DNA of 64,000 nucleotides from Closterium sp. Naga37s-1 (lineage: Eukaryota > Streptophyta > Zygnematophyceae > Desmidiales > Closteriaceae). The notes under the pieces were generated by a model, which made no database searches, had not been told where the DNA came from, and saw nothing but the letters and a program-made list of their open reading frames with translations. The stretch covers positions 737,001-801,000 of the forward strand of contig CANJKZ010001036.1 of NCBI GenBank assembly GCA_947471745.1, read 5' to 3'. Shown one piece after another: positions 41,566-52,900 of the stretch (positions are counted from its first letter, which is position 1; each line of letters opens with the position of its first letter). The translations under genes were made by a program, and so were the position numbers.

Positions 41566-44500
41566 TCAAGAAGAAAGCAAGTGAGGCACAGTAGGTACAA
41601 GGCCTAACACAGTACAGAAACGCTGATGATCACAAGGCTGAAGTGCCTTGGTGAAAACATCAGCAGTGTTGGCCTGAGAGGCCACGTAAGCAAGACGAAG
41701 CTGGCCACGCTGCTGCAACTCTCGAGCAAGGAAGTAGCGCAGAGCAATGTGCTTCGTTCTGTGCTCCAGTCAGTGCTCCTGACACAAGGCCAGCATGGCC
41801 TTGTTGTCGACGTACAGAACTGGAGGAGAACCAGGCGCCTCTCCCAAGTCGGTCAGCAGGTAGGTGAGCCAGCGTAGCTCCTGTGCAGCCATGGCCCCAG
41901 CGTAGATCTCAGCCTCACAATTGGAGCTGAGAACAGAAGAAGAGCGGGTAGACCGCCAAGAGACAGAACCGGAGCCAAGACTGAAGGTGTAACCCTGTGA
42001 CGACCGCTGCATAGCCAAGTCGTCAACCCAGGAGGCGTCAGCGTGACCAGTGAGGACAACTCGAGCCCGTCCTCCAAGCACGAGCCCCATGCCCGATGTA
42101 CTGCACAAGTATCGCAACACCCTCTTCGCAGCATCCCAGTGCACCTTTCGGTGCCTGCCGGGAGCCACATAGCGAGCCAGAAGACTGAGAGGGTATGCGA
42201 GGTCAGGTCGTGTGCAAGTCATCAGGTACATGAGGCAGCCCACAAGCTCTGGATACGGGCCACTCGGCTCTACAGACTCGTCCGAAGGTGGAGCTGAGAG
42301 CGAGTGACCTGTAGGCAGAGGAGTGGACTGTGGCGAGGAGTACGTGAAGCCGAAGCGCTGAAGGACCTGCTGCACCATGTGTGACTGAGTCAAGGTAATG
42401 GTGCACTGTGCTCTGTCCCGGGTGATCCGCAAGCCAAGATAGCTTGTCAGCTCACCCAGGTCTGTGCACGTGTGTCTCTTCTACAGCTCGGACTTCACGT
42501 GGGCGAGTGCCTCAGTGTCAGCAGTAGCAAAGACGAGGTCGTCTACGTACACAAGACGTAGAACGGCGGCAGAGTAGTGTCAGTGCGTAAAAACAGAGAA
42601 GGGTCAGAAGTGGAAGGAGCAAAACCAAGAGCAGCAAGAGTCGTCCTGAGTGTGTCGTGCCACTCACGGGGTGCCTGACGGAGACCGTAGACTGGCCGCC
42701 GGAGGCTCCACTGGGTACCAGCAGGAAACGACCCAGTGAAGCCAGGTGGGCGGCGCAGCCAGATCTCCTCGTGCAGGCTGCCCTGTAGGAAGGGTGTGCT
42801 GAAGTCAAGCAAGTGGAGCTCGTAGTCACGCTGAGCAGCTACGTGCAGCAGTACCCGAAGAGTGGTCATCTTCGGGGTAGGGGAGAAGGTCTGGAAGAAG
42901 TCAACTCCCTGTCGCTGACTGAAGCCACGTGCAACGTAACGCGCCTTGAAGACAGGCGGAGAACCCGGCGGCCGCTTCACCCTGAAGATCCACATGCCAC
43001 TGACGATGTTCGCCCCAGGCGGGGGAACCTCGTCGACGTAGGTGCCAGTGGACTTCCAGGAAGCCATCTCGGCGTCCATGGCTGCCTGCCACTGAGAGGA
43101 GTAGGGACCCTCTATCGCCTCTGCGTAAGACCGCGGGGTCGGGATGTCTGGTGCATCCGGGTCTCCCTCAGGGGCAAGCAACATGGACACGAGATGAGGT
43201 ACAGAAGCAGCAAAGCACTCAAACTCCTCCTGTCTGTCCTCAAGGACGTCCGTGCGAAGAGCATACTCACCCCCGACGGACGGAGGACAGACAGACGCAG
43301 ACGCAAACTCAGCAACAAGACTAGTGGCGTAGTCTAGGCGACAGGCTGCAGCAAAGTCAACGAGCTCAGTAACAAGAGCAGACGCAGTAGTGGACTCAAA
43401 CAAAGGGTCAGTGACAGCAGTGGCCAGAAAGCGCGTGACCGCCGGACTAGCAGCACGTAGGGAGTCAGACGCAGGGTCCGGACCGACAGGAAGAGAGGAC
43501 GCAGGAGGAGACGGCAGAGGGACACGCTGTGGAGCAGTGGAAGGACGCAGAGTCATAGAGTGAGTGCCAGGGACAGGAGGAGGACGCGGACGCGAAACAC
43601 GACCAGTGCGAACAGGACGGACAGGCGACGCAAAACGAGACTCAAGCGACACAGGACGAGACTCAGGCTCACGACGCTCCGTAAGACCTCTAGTCGGTCC
43701 AGAGTAAGGAGAAGGACCAAGCAGTGGAGAGGCCGGCTGCAACTGCGACTGGGACTGGACAGGAGGTGGACTCAGGAAAGGAGGAGGAGGACCAGGAGAA
43801 GGCGGGGAGCCAAGAACCTGCTGAAGAAGCGGAACGTAGTACGGCCGCGGCCGCGCAGCGCCTCCAGAAACAGCAGAGACAGAACCGGTACCCTCAGCCC
43901 CAGGGTCTCTAGTCCCAGCAGCACCTCCAGCAGCTCCAGCAGCTCCAGCACTAGCAGCACCTCCAGCAGCTCCAGCACCAGCAGCACCTCCAGTACCAGC
44001 AGCACCGCCAGCAGCTCTAGCAGTACCTCCAGCAGCTCCAGCAGCTCCAGCACCAGCAGCACCTCCAGCAGCTCCAGCACCAACAGCACCTCCAGCAGCT
44101 CCAGCACCAGGAGCACCTCCAGCACCAGCAGTACCACCAGCAGCTCCAGAAGCTCCACCAGCAGCTCCAGCATCTCCACCAGTAGCTCCAGTACCTCGAC
44201 AGCGCCGAGAGTACCACTCACGAAGCTGCTGTGGAGAGAGAGGCTCCCGCCGCGACGGGACACCTAGAGCACCCCCAGACTCAGCACGCGCAGGCTCAGC
44301 ACCTCCAGACACAGGACCCTCAGGCTCCACACGCCCAGGCTCAGCACCCCCAGACTCAGCACCCCCAGTCTCCGCACCCCCAGCCCCCGCACCCGCAGGC
44401 TCAGCACCCCTAGCACCTGAGTCGACAGCTACCTCGACCAGCTCGGCAGGGTCTACCTGGGACACACATGAGGGGGCAGGACCCTGGGTGGGGAGGGGGT

Positions 44501-47334
44501 CTACCGGGGGAGTACCTGGTGCTAGGAAGAGCGGCGGGGGGGGGAGAGAGGCAGTGCGGTAGTACGACACCGACTCGTCAAACGTGACGTCCTGAGAGGA
44601 TAGAACACGACGCGAGGTGGGGTGGTAGAACTGCCACCCGGGTGCGTCAGGAGGGAAGCCAAGGAAGACACAGGGAACGGCACGGGAGGACAGCTTGTCC
44701 GCTGTAGTATCGCGGACAAAAGCTCGAGATCCCCAGACACGGAACGCGGACGCATCGCCAACCTTCCCCGTCCACCGCAGAGTAGGTGTGGTCTCCGGCA
44801 AGGAGACAGGAGGCTGAAGGTTGATCCGATGCGCAGCGTACTGAACCGCGAACGGCCACAGAAAATGGGGAGCAGCCGCATGGATCATGGACGTACGAGC
44901 GACGTCCATGACCATGCCAATGCGGCGCTCAGCAATCCCATTTTGCTGCGGGGAGGCCGGAAGCGTGAACGTCTGGCGGATACCCTCCGAACGACAGAAG
45001 GCCCTCAGGAGGTCGGAAGAAAACTCCCCACCTCTGTCTGAGTGCAGACGCAGAACAGGAAGGTCTGAACCGAAACTCTTACTGAGCTGGCGACGAGCAC
45101 CGCGGATCCAGTCGATCAACACCTCAGGGACCTCACCCTTGCTGCGCAAGGGGAAGACTGTGGTGTAACGCGAGTAGTCGTCAACGACCAGCAGGAAGTA
45201 ACGCTCGTGACCCTGTCCACGGACGCGGGCTGGGCCCCACATGTCCATGTGAAGAGTCTGCAGAGGAGCCTCAGTCGGAGGGAACGAGGAGGAGTGAGGA
45301 GCGGCGCGCTGCCGGCCCTCGACATAAGGAACATAGGTGGGGGCAGGCCCCGGAGGAAGGGGAGGGAGGGACCGGGGTAGACCCGAGACAAGGGCACGCG
45401 AGGCCATACCTCGAAGACGAGGCAGGGAGGGGTGGCCAAGGCGGTGGTGCCAAAGGAGAGTCTCGTGCGACAGAGGACGACACGAGCAGGGGGCAGACGC
45501 AGGACTAGACCTGGACGCGGCAGCAAACACCTCACTAGACGCAGCTACCTGACCAGACGCAGAGACCGGAGGAGGCGCAGTAGTCAGTGTGTACAGGCTC
45601 GACCCTGGCCGACGGGTGAACGTGGCCAGGTGGCGGCTCGTCCGAGAGCAAGTGCAGTGGGTCACACGCTGACCTCCAGGGGTGAACTGGTCAACCCATG
45701 CGTCCTGGAGGTCAGCTCCACTCACCAAGTTCGTAGAGAACGAGGGGAGGTGGAGTCCCGACAGCAAGCCCGACGGGGCCGCAGGACACGGTAGAACCGT
45801 GGAGGAGTGTGCAAGGACTGGGCCCCCTGAGGGGTCAGCAAGGGAGACCGCAACAGGCCGACTGAGCGGCGTGAGCGTGGTGCTCTCTAAAGAAAGAGCG
45901 CGAAGCACCAGAGTCAAGTGTGAAAGTGTGCAAGGACTCAGTAGGTGCAGTACCAGAGAGAGCAAACGCACCAGCACCTGGAGCAGCAGACGCACTAGCA
46001 CCTAGAGCAGCGGCCGCAATGCCCGGGTCGGGCAAGACACTCAGGTAACAGTCACCCTCAGCACTATCAGCAATAGCATATATGGCAGCAAGGATAGCAT
46101 CAAAATCAAGATCAAAGATAGGCACATTCTGCAGAAGCAGATCATGCCAGCGAGGGAGCTCAACGGCGTCAGGAAACTGGGCACGCCAAGCGTCCATCAA
46201 GCGATCGAAGCAGCGCTGCGTAGTGTGTGGGAGCCCACACACCTCCCCACTACGAGTGCCGGTGCGAAGAACGTAAGTGTAGGGACCTGCACCCCCAGAC
46301 CTCCCACGCCCAGCGTACCACTCACGAAGCTGCTGGACCAACGGGGTCTCACGGGAGCGCAGCTGCTGCTGGCGCTGGCTGCCACCAAAGCCTCCACGCT
46401 GCGCGGCTGCACCTCGACCAGCACCACCGCCACCGCCACCTCCACCACCGCCGCCGCTGCCTCCACCACCTCCGCCACCGCCGCCACTACCTCCGCCTCC
46501 TCCACCTCCTCCACTGCTTCCCTCGCCGCCCCCTCCACCACCCTTTCTCCCCTTGCCCTTGCTGTTGCGGCGTCTCCCACTAGGGGCAGACGCAGCTCCG
46601 ACCTCCTCAGTGCCAACGAGGTCGACAGCAGCAGCATAAGCAACAAAGGGGAGAAGGGGGACAGGGGAACACCCCTCAAAGAAAGGGGTGCGACGGTCGC
46701 CGCGAGAAGCACCTACAGCTAAGATACTCTTCTCAGCTGCAGCAAGGCGCTCCTCTAGCAGGTCGACAGTCAGCTCGGTGGGGCAAAGTGAGAGAAAGTG
46801 GTCCCTGACTGAAGAAAGGGAGTCAGGGAGGCGGGTGACTAGGTAGTAAAGGGTGATGTACATGGGGGGGGGGGTCTTGGCACAGAACTCAGTGGGAAGG
46901 GCAGCGCGGTAGCGGGCGTCACTAGTGCGAAGGTGAGCAACTAGGTCAGCGACTGTGGCAAAGGCAGCAAGGTCAGGGAAAAGGTACGGCAGCATGAGGC
47001 GGCTGAGGGCAGCAGTGGCAGGGGAGGAGTAGCGCGCAACTACAGCGTCGTACAAAGACTGAGCAGTCTTATACTGGCCAAAATGTGCGCGCTCAGCAGG
47101 CGGCAGGTGACTACAAACAGCAAGACGAGCAACAGCGTCACGAGTGGTCCACTGCGAGCGAACCGTACTGTCAGTAGTGGCATCAGGAGCAGTAGAAACA
47201 CCGGACGTGTGATCGAAAAGGGATACCCCATCCCTAGAATCACACTGAAGAAAGAGCTGTAGGTCGTCAACCCATACGTCAAAGTCAACTGCACGTCCCT
47301 CAGCGTCAAAGGTGAGAACGGTAGGACTAGCCAT
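41566..47334 (-). pseudogene. Broken gag-pol of element E
   Basis: The start at 47334 (MASPTVLTF) aligns with the family. Gag, a Gly-rich linker, a knuckle (CTYVLRTGTRSGEVC..H..C) and protease DSGAS lie in one frame. Just after DSGASRSFFR, about 2 bases are missing near 45890. Integrase, linker and most of RT then continue in another frame down to 42543. There one base is missing within the YVDD region (reads FYVLCT). A TAG near 42482 replaces a Gln codon and a TGA near 41770 replaces an Arg codon in RNase H. The Ala/Gly-rich linker (about 44210-43910) is especially long. It needs at least four repairs to be functional. Confidence 0.9.
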
Positions 47335-47394
47335 AGCAGCAGTAGGAGCAGTAGCAAGAGTAGCAGCAGTAGAAGCAGCGGCAGTAAGGCAGTG

Positions 47395-48180
47395 CAAGGC
47401 AGTGCGGCTCGGTAGGGCAGTGCGGTTCAGTAGGGCAGTGCGGCTCGGTGGGGCGGCGCGGCTCGGCTGAGCGGCGCGGCTCGGCTGGGCGGCGCGGCTC
47501 GGCTGGGCGGCGCGGCTCGGCTGGGCGGCACGGCTCGGCTTACCAGAGACAGGTGCAGGGGCGGGCCGTGAATGCAGGGGCCACGCCTGCAGGGGCCGGC
47601 AGGGGCGCGTCAGCAAGGGCCGGCAGGGGCGCGCCAGTAGGGGCGCGTCAGCAGGGGCTGGCAGAGGCGCGTCAGCAGCGGCCGGCAGGGGCGCGTCAGC
47701 AAGGGCCGGCAGGGGCGCGCCAGAAGGGGCGCGTCAGCAGGGGCCGGCAGAGGCGCGTCAGCAGGGGCCGGCAGGGGCGCGCCAGCAGGGGCCGGCAGGG
47801 ACTCGCCAGCAGGGGCTGGAAGGGGCGCGCCAGTAGGGGCGCGTCAGCAGGGGCACGGAAGGGGCGCGCCAGTAGGGGCCGGCAGGGGCTACGGCAGTTG
47901 CTGAAGGGGCCGCGAATGGCCGTAAGAGGGGCCGCGAAGGGCTGCGAAGGGGGGGCCGCAAGGGCCGCGAAGGGCCGCGAAGGGGCCGCAAGGGGCCGCG
48001 AAGGGCCGCGAAGGGCCGCAAAGGGCCGCAAAGGGGCCGCGAAGGGCCGCAAAGGGGGGGGCGTGAAGGGCCGCAACGGGCCGCGAAGGGCCTGTTAAGG
48101 GGCCTCGAAGGGCCGCAAAGGGGGCCGTGAGGAGCGCGACGAGGAGGGCCCTAAGGGCGGGCCGCTAAGGGCAGAGCGCG
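47395..48180 (-). repeat. GC-rich tandem repeats in the leader of element E
   Basis: Three arrays: GGCGGCGCGGCTCGGCT type (47450-47540), GGGGCCGGCAGGGGCGCG type with unit near 22 bp (47590-47890), and GGGCCGCGAA type with unit near 10 bp (47910-48110). None matches the arrays of A or D in unit length. Confidence 0.8.
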
Positions 48181-48243
48181 CGGGGCGCAGATAAGACAAG
48201 CGCGAAGCGCGCTTTGGGGAGGTAAGGAAAAAAAATGTGCAGT

Positions 48244-48425
48244 GGTGGGCCCTTAAAAAAAAAACGATCCCACTAGGGAACCCGCTCTATACCATGTGAG
48301 AATAATGAGAGGAATGAAATGAACTAGGCAGCAGGTGGGTACAAATATGAAAACCTAAAAAGTGTTGTACCCTGTATTGACTACCCCACTACAGCCTAAA
48401 AAGACTATAGCAGATATGTTTGACA
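48244..48425 (-). repeat. 5' LTR, PBS and leader box of element E
   Basis: The LTR is 48295-48425. The PBS, read from 48294, is TGGTATAGAGCGGG. The hairpin GTTCCC/GGGATC has one mismatch. A T10 run precedes GGGCCCACC (48252-48244), 42 bases behind the PBS start, the same offset I count in the complement of plant initiator tRNA-Met. Confidence 0.82.
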
Positions 48426-48430
48426 AAGCT

Positions 48431-49038
48431 ATCTCGCACAATTTTTACGCTGCTCAAAAGAAGAACACCATCTCGATCTTCAGCGCGCTCTACACTATTT
48501 TGTTGCAACACCAACAGTCGGGCTGATTTTCAACACAGGAAAACCGACCGACCAAATGTACCTCAGTGGATATGTTGACGCAGACCACGCTGGTGACACG
48601 TCAGATCGTCGGTCACGAACAGGCTACATTTTTCGTCTCGAGCCAATTGGTCCGATCTCGTGGAACTCATCGAAACAGGAACTCGTGTCACTTTCCTCAG
48701 CTGAAGCAGAATTCATTGCCACGTGTGTTGCAACTCGAGAAGGACTATACTTACAGGAACTGCTCGACGAAGCAAAGTTCGTCACACCGAATCAGTTCAC
48801 GTTGCAGTGCGACAACCAGAGTGCGATTACCATCGCCAACAAACCCGGCTTCGTCAATCGCACGAAACACATTTCACTGCGTTACTTCTTCGTCAAAGAT
48901 GCGATCGACAAAGAGAGGATGCGCCTTGTCTACTGTCCCACTGGTGACATGGCAGCTGATTCGCTTACCAAGAAACTGACACGACAGAAGTTTCACCATT
49001 GCAACCAGCTCAGCGGCATTACTGAGACAACCGGGTAA
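48431..49038 (+). pseudogene. Pol of element F, part 2: RNase H
   Basis: It continues directly from 41206 after removal of E. It contains the end of the RT connection, then copia RNase H: GYVDADHAGD, SRTGYIFRL, SWNSSKQELVSLSSAEAEF, CDNQSAITIANKPGF, RTKHISLRYFFVKD, and a C-terminal end with MAADSLTKKL. It stops at 49036-49038. The polypurine tract GAAGTGAAGGGGAG (49055-49068) separates it from the 3' LTR. Confidence 0.92.
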
Positions 49039-49068
49039 CTACACCGGACTCCTGGAAGTGAAGGGGAG

Positions 49069-49483
49069 TGTTGAGATAATATGAAGACTTAAGCACTTCA
49101 AGGATTCGTGTAGTACAGTGCGAGACTTCGCACGAAACAGTAAAGTACCGATAGGCTGACGACAGCAAAGCGCTACGCGCCCTAGGATGACGTCAGCACG
49201 TAGCTTTAGACCTCGCGAAAAGTTACGTACCGTTTCAGAACAAGAATAGCACAGTACAGTAGGCAAACAGGTACTTTACTCTAGCTATATATTTTGTATG
49301 TTTGTCATTTTATAATATATCTGATTTCAGAGACATTGATCCTGAAACATATCACTACATGGGCTTTTATCAAGTCCAGACAAAGCCTTCATAACTGGCT
49401 TTAACTCATTTAAGACTTCCGCTACGACAGGAAGCTACCATCCTAAGTAGTACGATCCTATTCAATCATTTCAAATTCTAACA
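49069..49483 (+). repeat. 3' LTR of element F (415 bp)
   Basis: Same length as the 5' LTR, with six base differences found by eye (for example TCGTGTAG against TCGTCTAG near the start). It is followed by the target duplication GTACG (49484-49488). Confidence 0.95.
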
Positions 49484-49691
49484 GTACGAGCCCGACTGGG
49501 AGGAGGTGGTGAAGATCTGGAGGGCGTACAAGAAGCGCAAGCCCTTCACAACAGTGGCAGCAGCAAAGAAGCAATCAAGTGCTAAGGGGAAAGAGAAGGT
49601 GGAGGAGGATGGTGCTGGCTTTGTGTGGGGGACAGAGACCCCCACCCAGATGTCTAAGAGCGATGCTGGTAGTGACGATGATGACATGTGA
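49484..49691 (+). pseudogene. hAT/ZNF862-like gene, 3' end
   Basis: It continues the frame interrupted at 17180. The Tyr codon is followed by EPDWEEVVKIWRAYKKRK, as at the end of a hAT C-terminal dimerisation domain, then a Lys-rich and an acidic tail (DAGSDDDDM) and TGA at 49689-49691. The tail is undamaged, so its protein ended 200 bases downstream of the interruption. Confidence 0.85.
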
Positions 49692-49999
49692 GGTGATGTG
49701 TGTGACGTGTGTGTACAATGGTCTATGCAGGCAGTACATTGAAGTTCACTTGAACAGTACCGTATTACAGGTTTTTATAAGTTATTCTATTTGTGAGAAC
49801 AGATCAGTGTTTTTTGAAAATGCACCCTGTTTGATCAGTGTTCTTTTTTTACCAACCCTGAGAAATCAGTGTTTATCCACAGGCAACCCTGATGATCAGT
49901 GTTACATCTCCAAGGGACCCTGAGTGCTCAGAGTCCCCCAAAACGAATCTGAGGCCCTGGGTCCCAGCCACTGACAGAAGTTCTGAGTCAACTCAACAC
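49692..49999. other. Short region between convergent genes with four GATCAGTGTT-like repeats
   Basis: No gene. Four copies of (G/A)ATCAGTGTT occur at about 49804, 49836, 49866 and 49893, roughly 30 bp apart. The last three are each preceded by ACCCTG-like bases, so this is a diverged 30-bp tandem repeat. It would lie in the 3' untranslated regions of both the hAT-like gene and the DOA10 gene. Confidence 0.6.
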
Positions 50000-52900
50000 T
50001 CATCTTCTCTGGTGCTGAAAGTTATGCAAGCGCCGGCCGACCAAGTATCTATCGTCCCGAATCGCATCATGCAGCGACGCAAACCACTCACACACCCGCC
50101 GCCACACCCTCGCCGTCCCCACCACCCCCAACGCAGTAATCCACGCGAACCGGAACGCCGCTGATTCGAGCACAGGGGGGAGGCGGAGCAAGGGGAGTGC
50201 TGCGCGGACAGCTAGGAAGGGAGCAGTGAGGGCTGTGAGGAGGAAGAGGAGGACTGGAGCGATAATTTCCTGGAAGGTGCGGCGGGCGTCGAGGCGGCGG
50301 AGGCCGTCTTGTTGCAGGCGGAGAAAACGGGCTCGCCACTCTTGGTTGGCTAGCAAGTGGTTCTGTGCGGTGACCTGCGGTGCAAGAGGGGGGGAGGGGG
50401 AGGGAGGAGAAGAGTAAGAGGGTGCAAGTGGAGGAACCAGGCGCGCCACTCTTGGTTGGCTAGGAAGTGGTTCTGTGCGGTGACCTACGGTGCAAGGGAA
50501 GAGGAGGGGAGGGGTGCAAGGGAAGAGGGGGAGTTGGGGGGGGGGTGAAAGGAGGGTGGAGGAAGGGCTTAAGTCTTTGCAGGTGGAGGAACGGGAGCGC
50601 CACTCGTGGTTGGCGAGTAAGTGGTTCTGTGCGGTGACCTGCGGTACAAGCGAATCAGGATGAGACCGAGAGCCCAGCCGTGGTAGAGCGATTACAGAGG
50701 GGAATCGATGGTCACAGGATGGACTAGTGTGCACCACTTCCCACTTTCTCGACGGAAGAGAGAAAAGGAGAGCAAATGGGCATCAGCAGAGAGAGGGAGA
50801 GGGAGAGGCTCACCACTCTGGCCCAGAGCTTGAGAAGAATGAGGCCGAGAGCCCAGTCGTGGTAGAGAGAGAGAAGTGGGGACTCATTGATGGGCACTCG
50901 GATGGGCATGATGACAGCCAGATCGACCAGCAAGCCTGCTAGGATGGGGGCCACCACCAACTGAAGGGGGGGGGAGGGATGGGTGCAGCAGGAGGCATGC
51001 AAAGAGAGGGAGAGAGAAGCAGAGGAAAGAGAGCAGCGGGGACTCATTGATGGGCACTCGGATGGGCATGATGAGTGCCAGATCGACCAGCAGACCTGCC
51101 AGAATGGGGGCAACCACCAACTGAATGGGGGGGGATGGGAGCGGAGTGCATGTAGCGACAGGAGAGATAGCAGCAGAGAGGGGAGGGAGGAGAGGGGACT
51201 CGTTGATGGGCATGATCACTGCCCAGATCGATGAGCAGACCTGCTAGGATAGGCGCCACTAACAGCTGTGGGCGGGGGGAAACGAAAGGGGAGAGTGGAA
51301 AGCCAAAGAGAAGGGAAGGGGAGGGGAGGGCATACGGATGGGCATCATGACTGCCAGATCGACAGACATGATGGCATGGGCATGATGGCATGGGCATGAT
51401 GGCATGGGCATGATGGCATGGGCATGATGGGATGGGCATGATGGGATGGGCATGATGGGATGGGCATGATGGCATGGGCATGATGGCATGGGCATGATGG
51501 GATGGGCATGATGGCATGGGCATGATGGCATGGGCATGATGGGATGGGCATGATGGGATGGGCATGATGGCATGGGCATGATGGCATGGGCATGATGGGA
51601 TGGGCATGATGGGATGGGCATGATGGCATGGGCATGATGGCATGGGCATGATGGGATGGGCATGATGGCATGGGCATGATGGCATGGGCATGATGGGATG
51701 GGCATGATGGGATGGGCATGATGGCATGGGCATGATGGCATGGGCATGATGGGATGGGCATGATGGGATGGGCATGATGGCATGGGCATGATGGCATGGG
51801 CATGATGGCATGGCATGATGGGATGGGCATGATGGCATGGGCATGATGGCATGGGCATGATGGGATGGGCATGATGGGATGGGCATGATGGCATGGGCAT
51901 GATGGCATGGGCATGATGGGATGGGCATGATGGGATGGGCATGATGGCATGGGCATGATGGCATGGGCATGATGGGATGGGCATGATGGGATGGGCATGA
52001 TGGGATGGGCATGATGGCATGGGCATGATGGCATGGGCATGATGGCATGGGCATGATGGGATGGGCATGATGGGATGGGCATGATGGCATGGGCATGATG
52101 GCATGGGCATGATGGCATGGGCATGATGGGATGGGCATGATGGGATGGGCATGATGGGATGGGCATGATGGCATGGGCATGATGGCATGGGCATGATGGG
52201 ATGGGCATGATGGGATGGGCATGATGGGATGGGCATGATGGGATGGGCATGATGGAATGGGCATGATGGCATGGGCATGATGGCATGGGCATGATGGGAT
52301 GGGCATGATGGGATGGGCATGATGGCATGGGCATGATGGCATGGGCATGATGGGATGGGCATGATGGCATGGGCATGATGGCATGGGCATGATGGGATGG
52401 GCATGATGGATGGCATGATGGATGGGCATGATGGGATGGGCATGATGGCATGGGCATGATGGCATGGGCATGATGGGATGGGCATGATGGCATGGGCATG
52501 ATGGGATGGGCATGATGGGATGGGCATGATGGGATGGGCATGATGGCATGGGCATGATGGCATGGGCATGATGGGATGGGCATGATGGGATGGGCATGAT
52601 GGCATGGGCATGATGGCATGGGCATGATGGGATGGGCATGATGGGATGGGCATGATGGGATGGGCATGATGGCATGGGCATGATGGCATGGGCATGATGG
52701 CATGGGCATGATGGGATGGGCATGATGGCATGGGCATGATGGCATGGGCATGATGGCATGGGCATGATGGGATGGGCATGATGGGATGGGCATGATGGGA
52801 TGGGCATGATGGCATGGGCATGATGGCATGGGCATGATGGGATGGGCATGATGGCATGGGCATGATGGCATGGGCATGATGGGATGGGCATGATGGGATG

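Larger units (their letters stand above)
41207..48425 (-). mobile_element. Copia retrotransposon E, full length but defective
   Basis: 7,219 bp in reverse orientation, same family as A-D. Its 131-bp LTRs (41207-41337 and 48295-48425) differ at about four positions by eye, including loss of one terminal TG (TATGGG on the left). The target duplication AAGCT lies at 41202-41206 and 48426-48430. It is inserted in the RT/RNase H region of F. The coding frame contains several lesions. Confidence 0.94.
17181..49483 (+). mobile_element. Copia retrotransposon F, outer element of the nest (host length about 5.5 kb)
   Basis: Two 415-bp LTRs (17181-17595 and 49069-49483) differ at about six positions by eye. 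The 5-bp target duplication GTACG lies at 17176-17180 and 49484-49488. Removing F and one GTACG rejoins the hAT-like reading frame exactly. The internal order on the plus strand is gag (17651-18666), pol part 1 (38207-41206) and pol part 2 (48431-49038). C with D separates the first two and E separates the last two. The LTRs and coding sequence are far less GC-rich than A-E, so F is another copia lineage. Confidence 0.95.
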
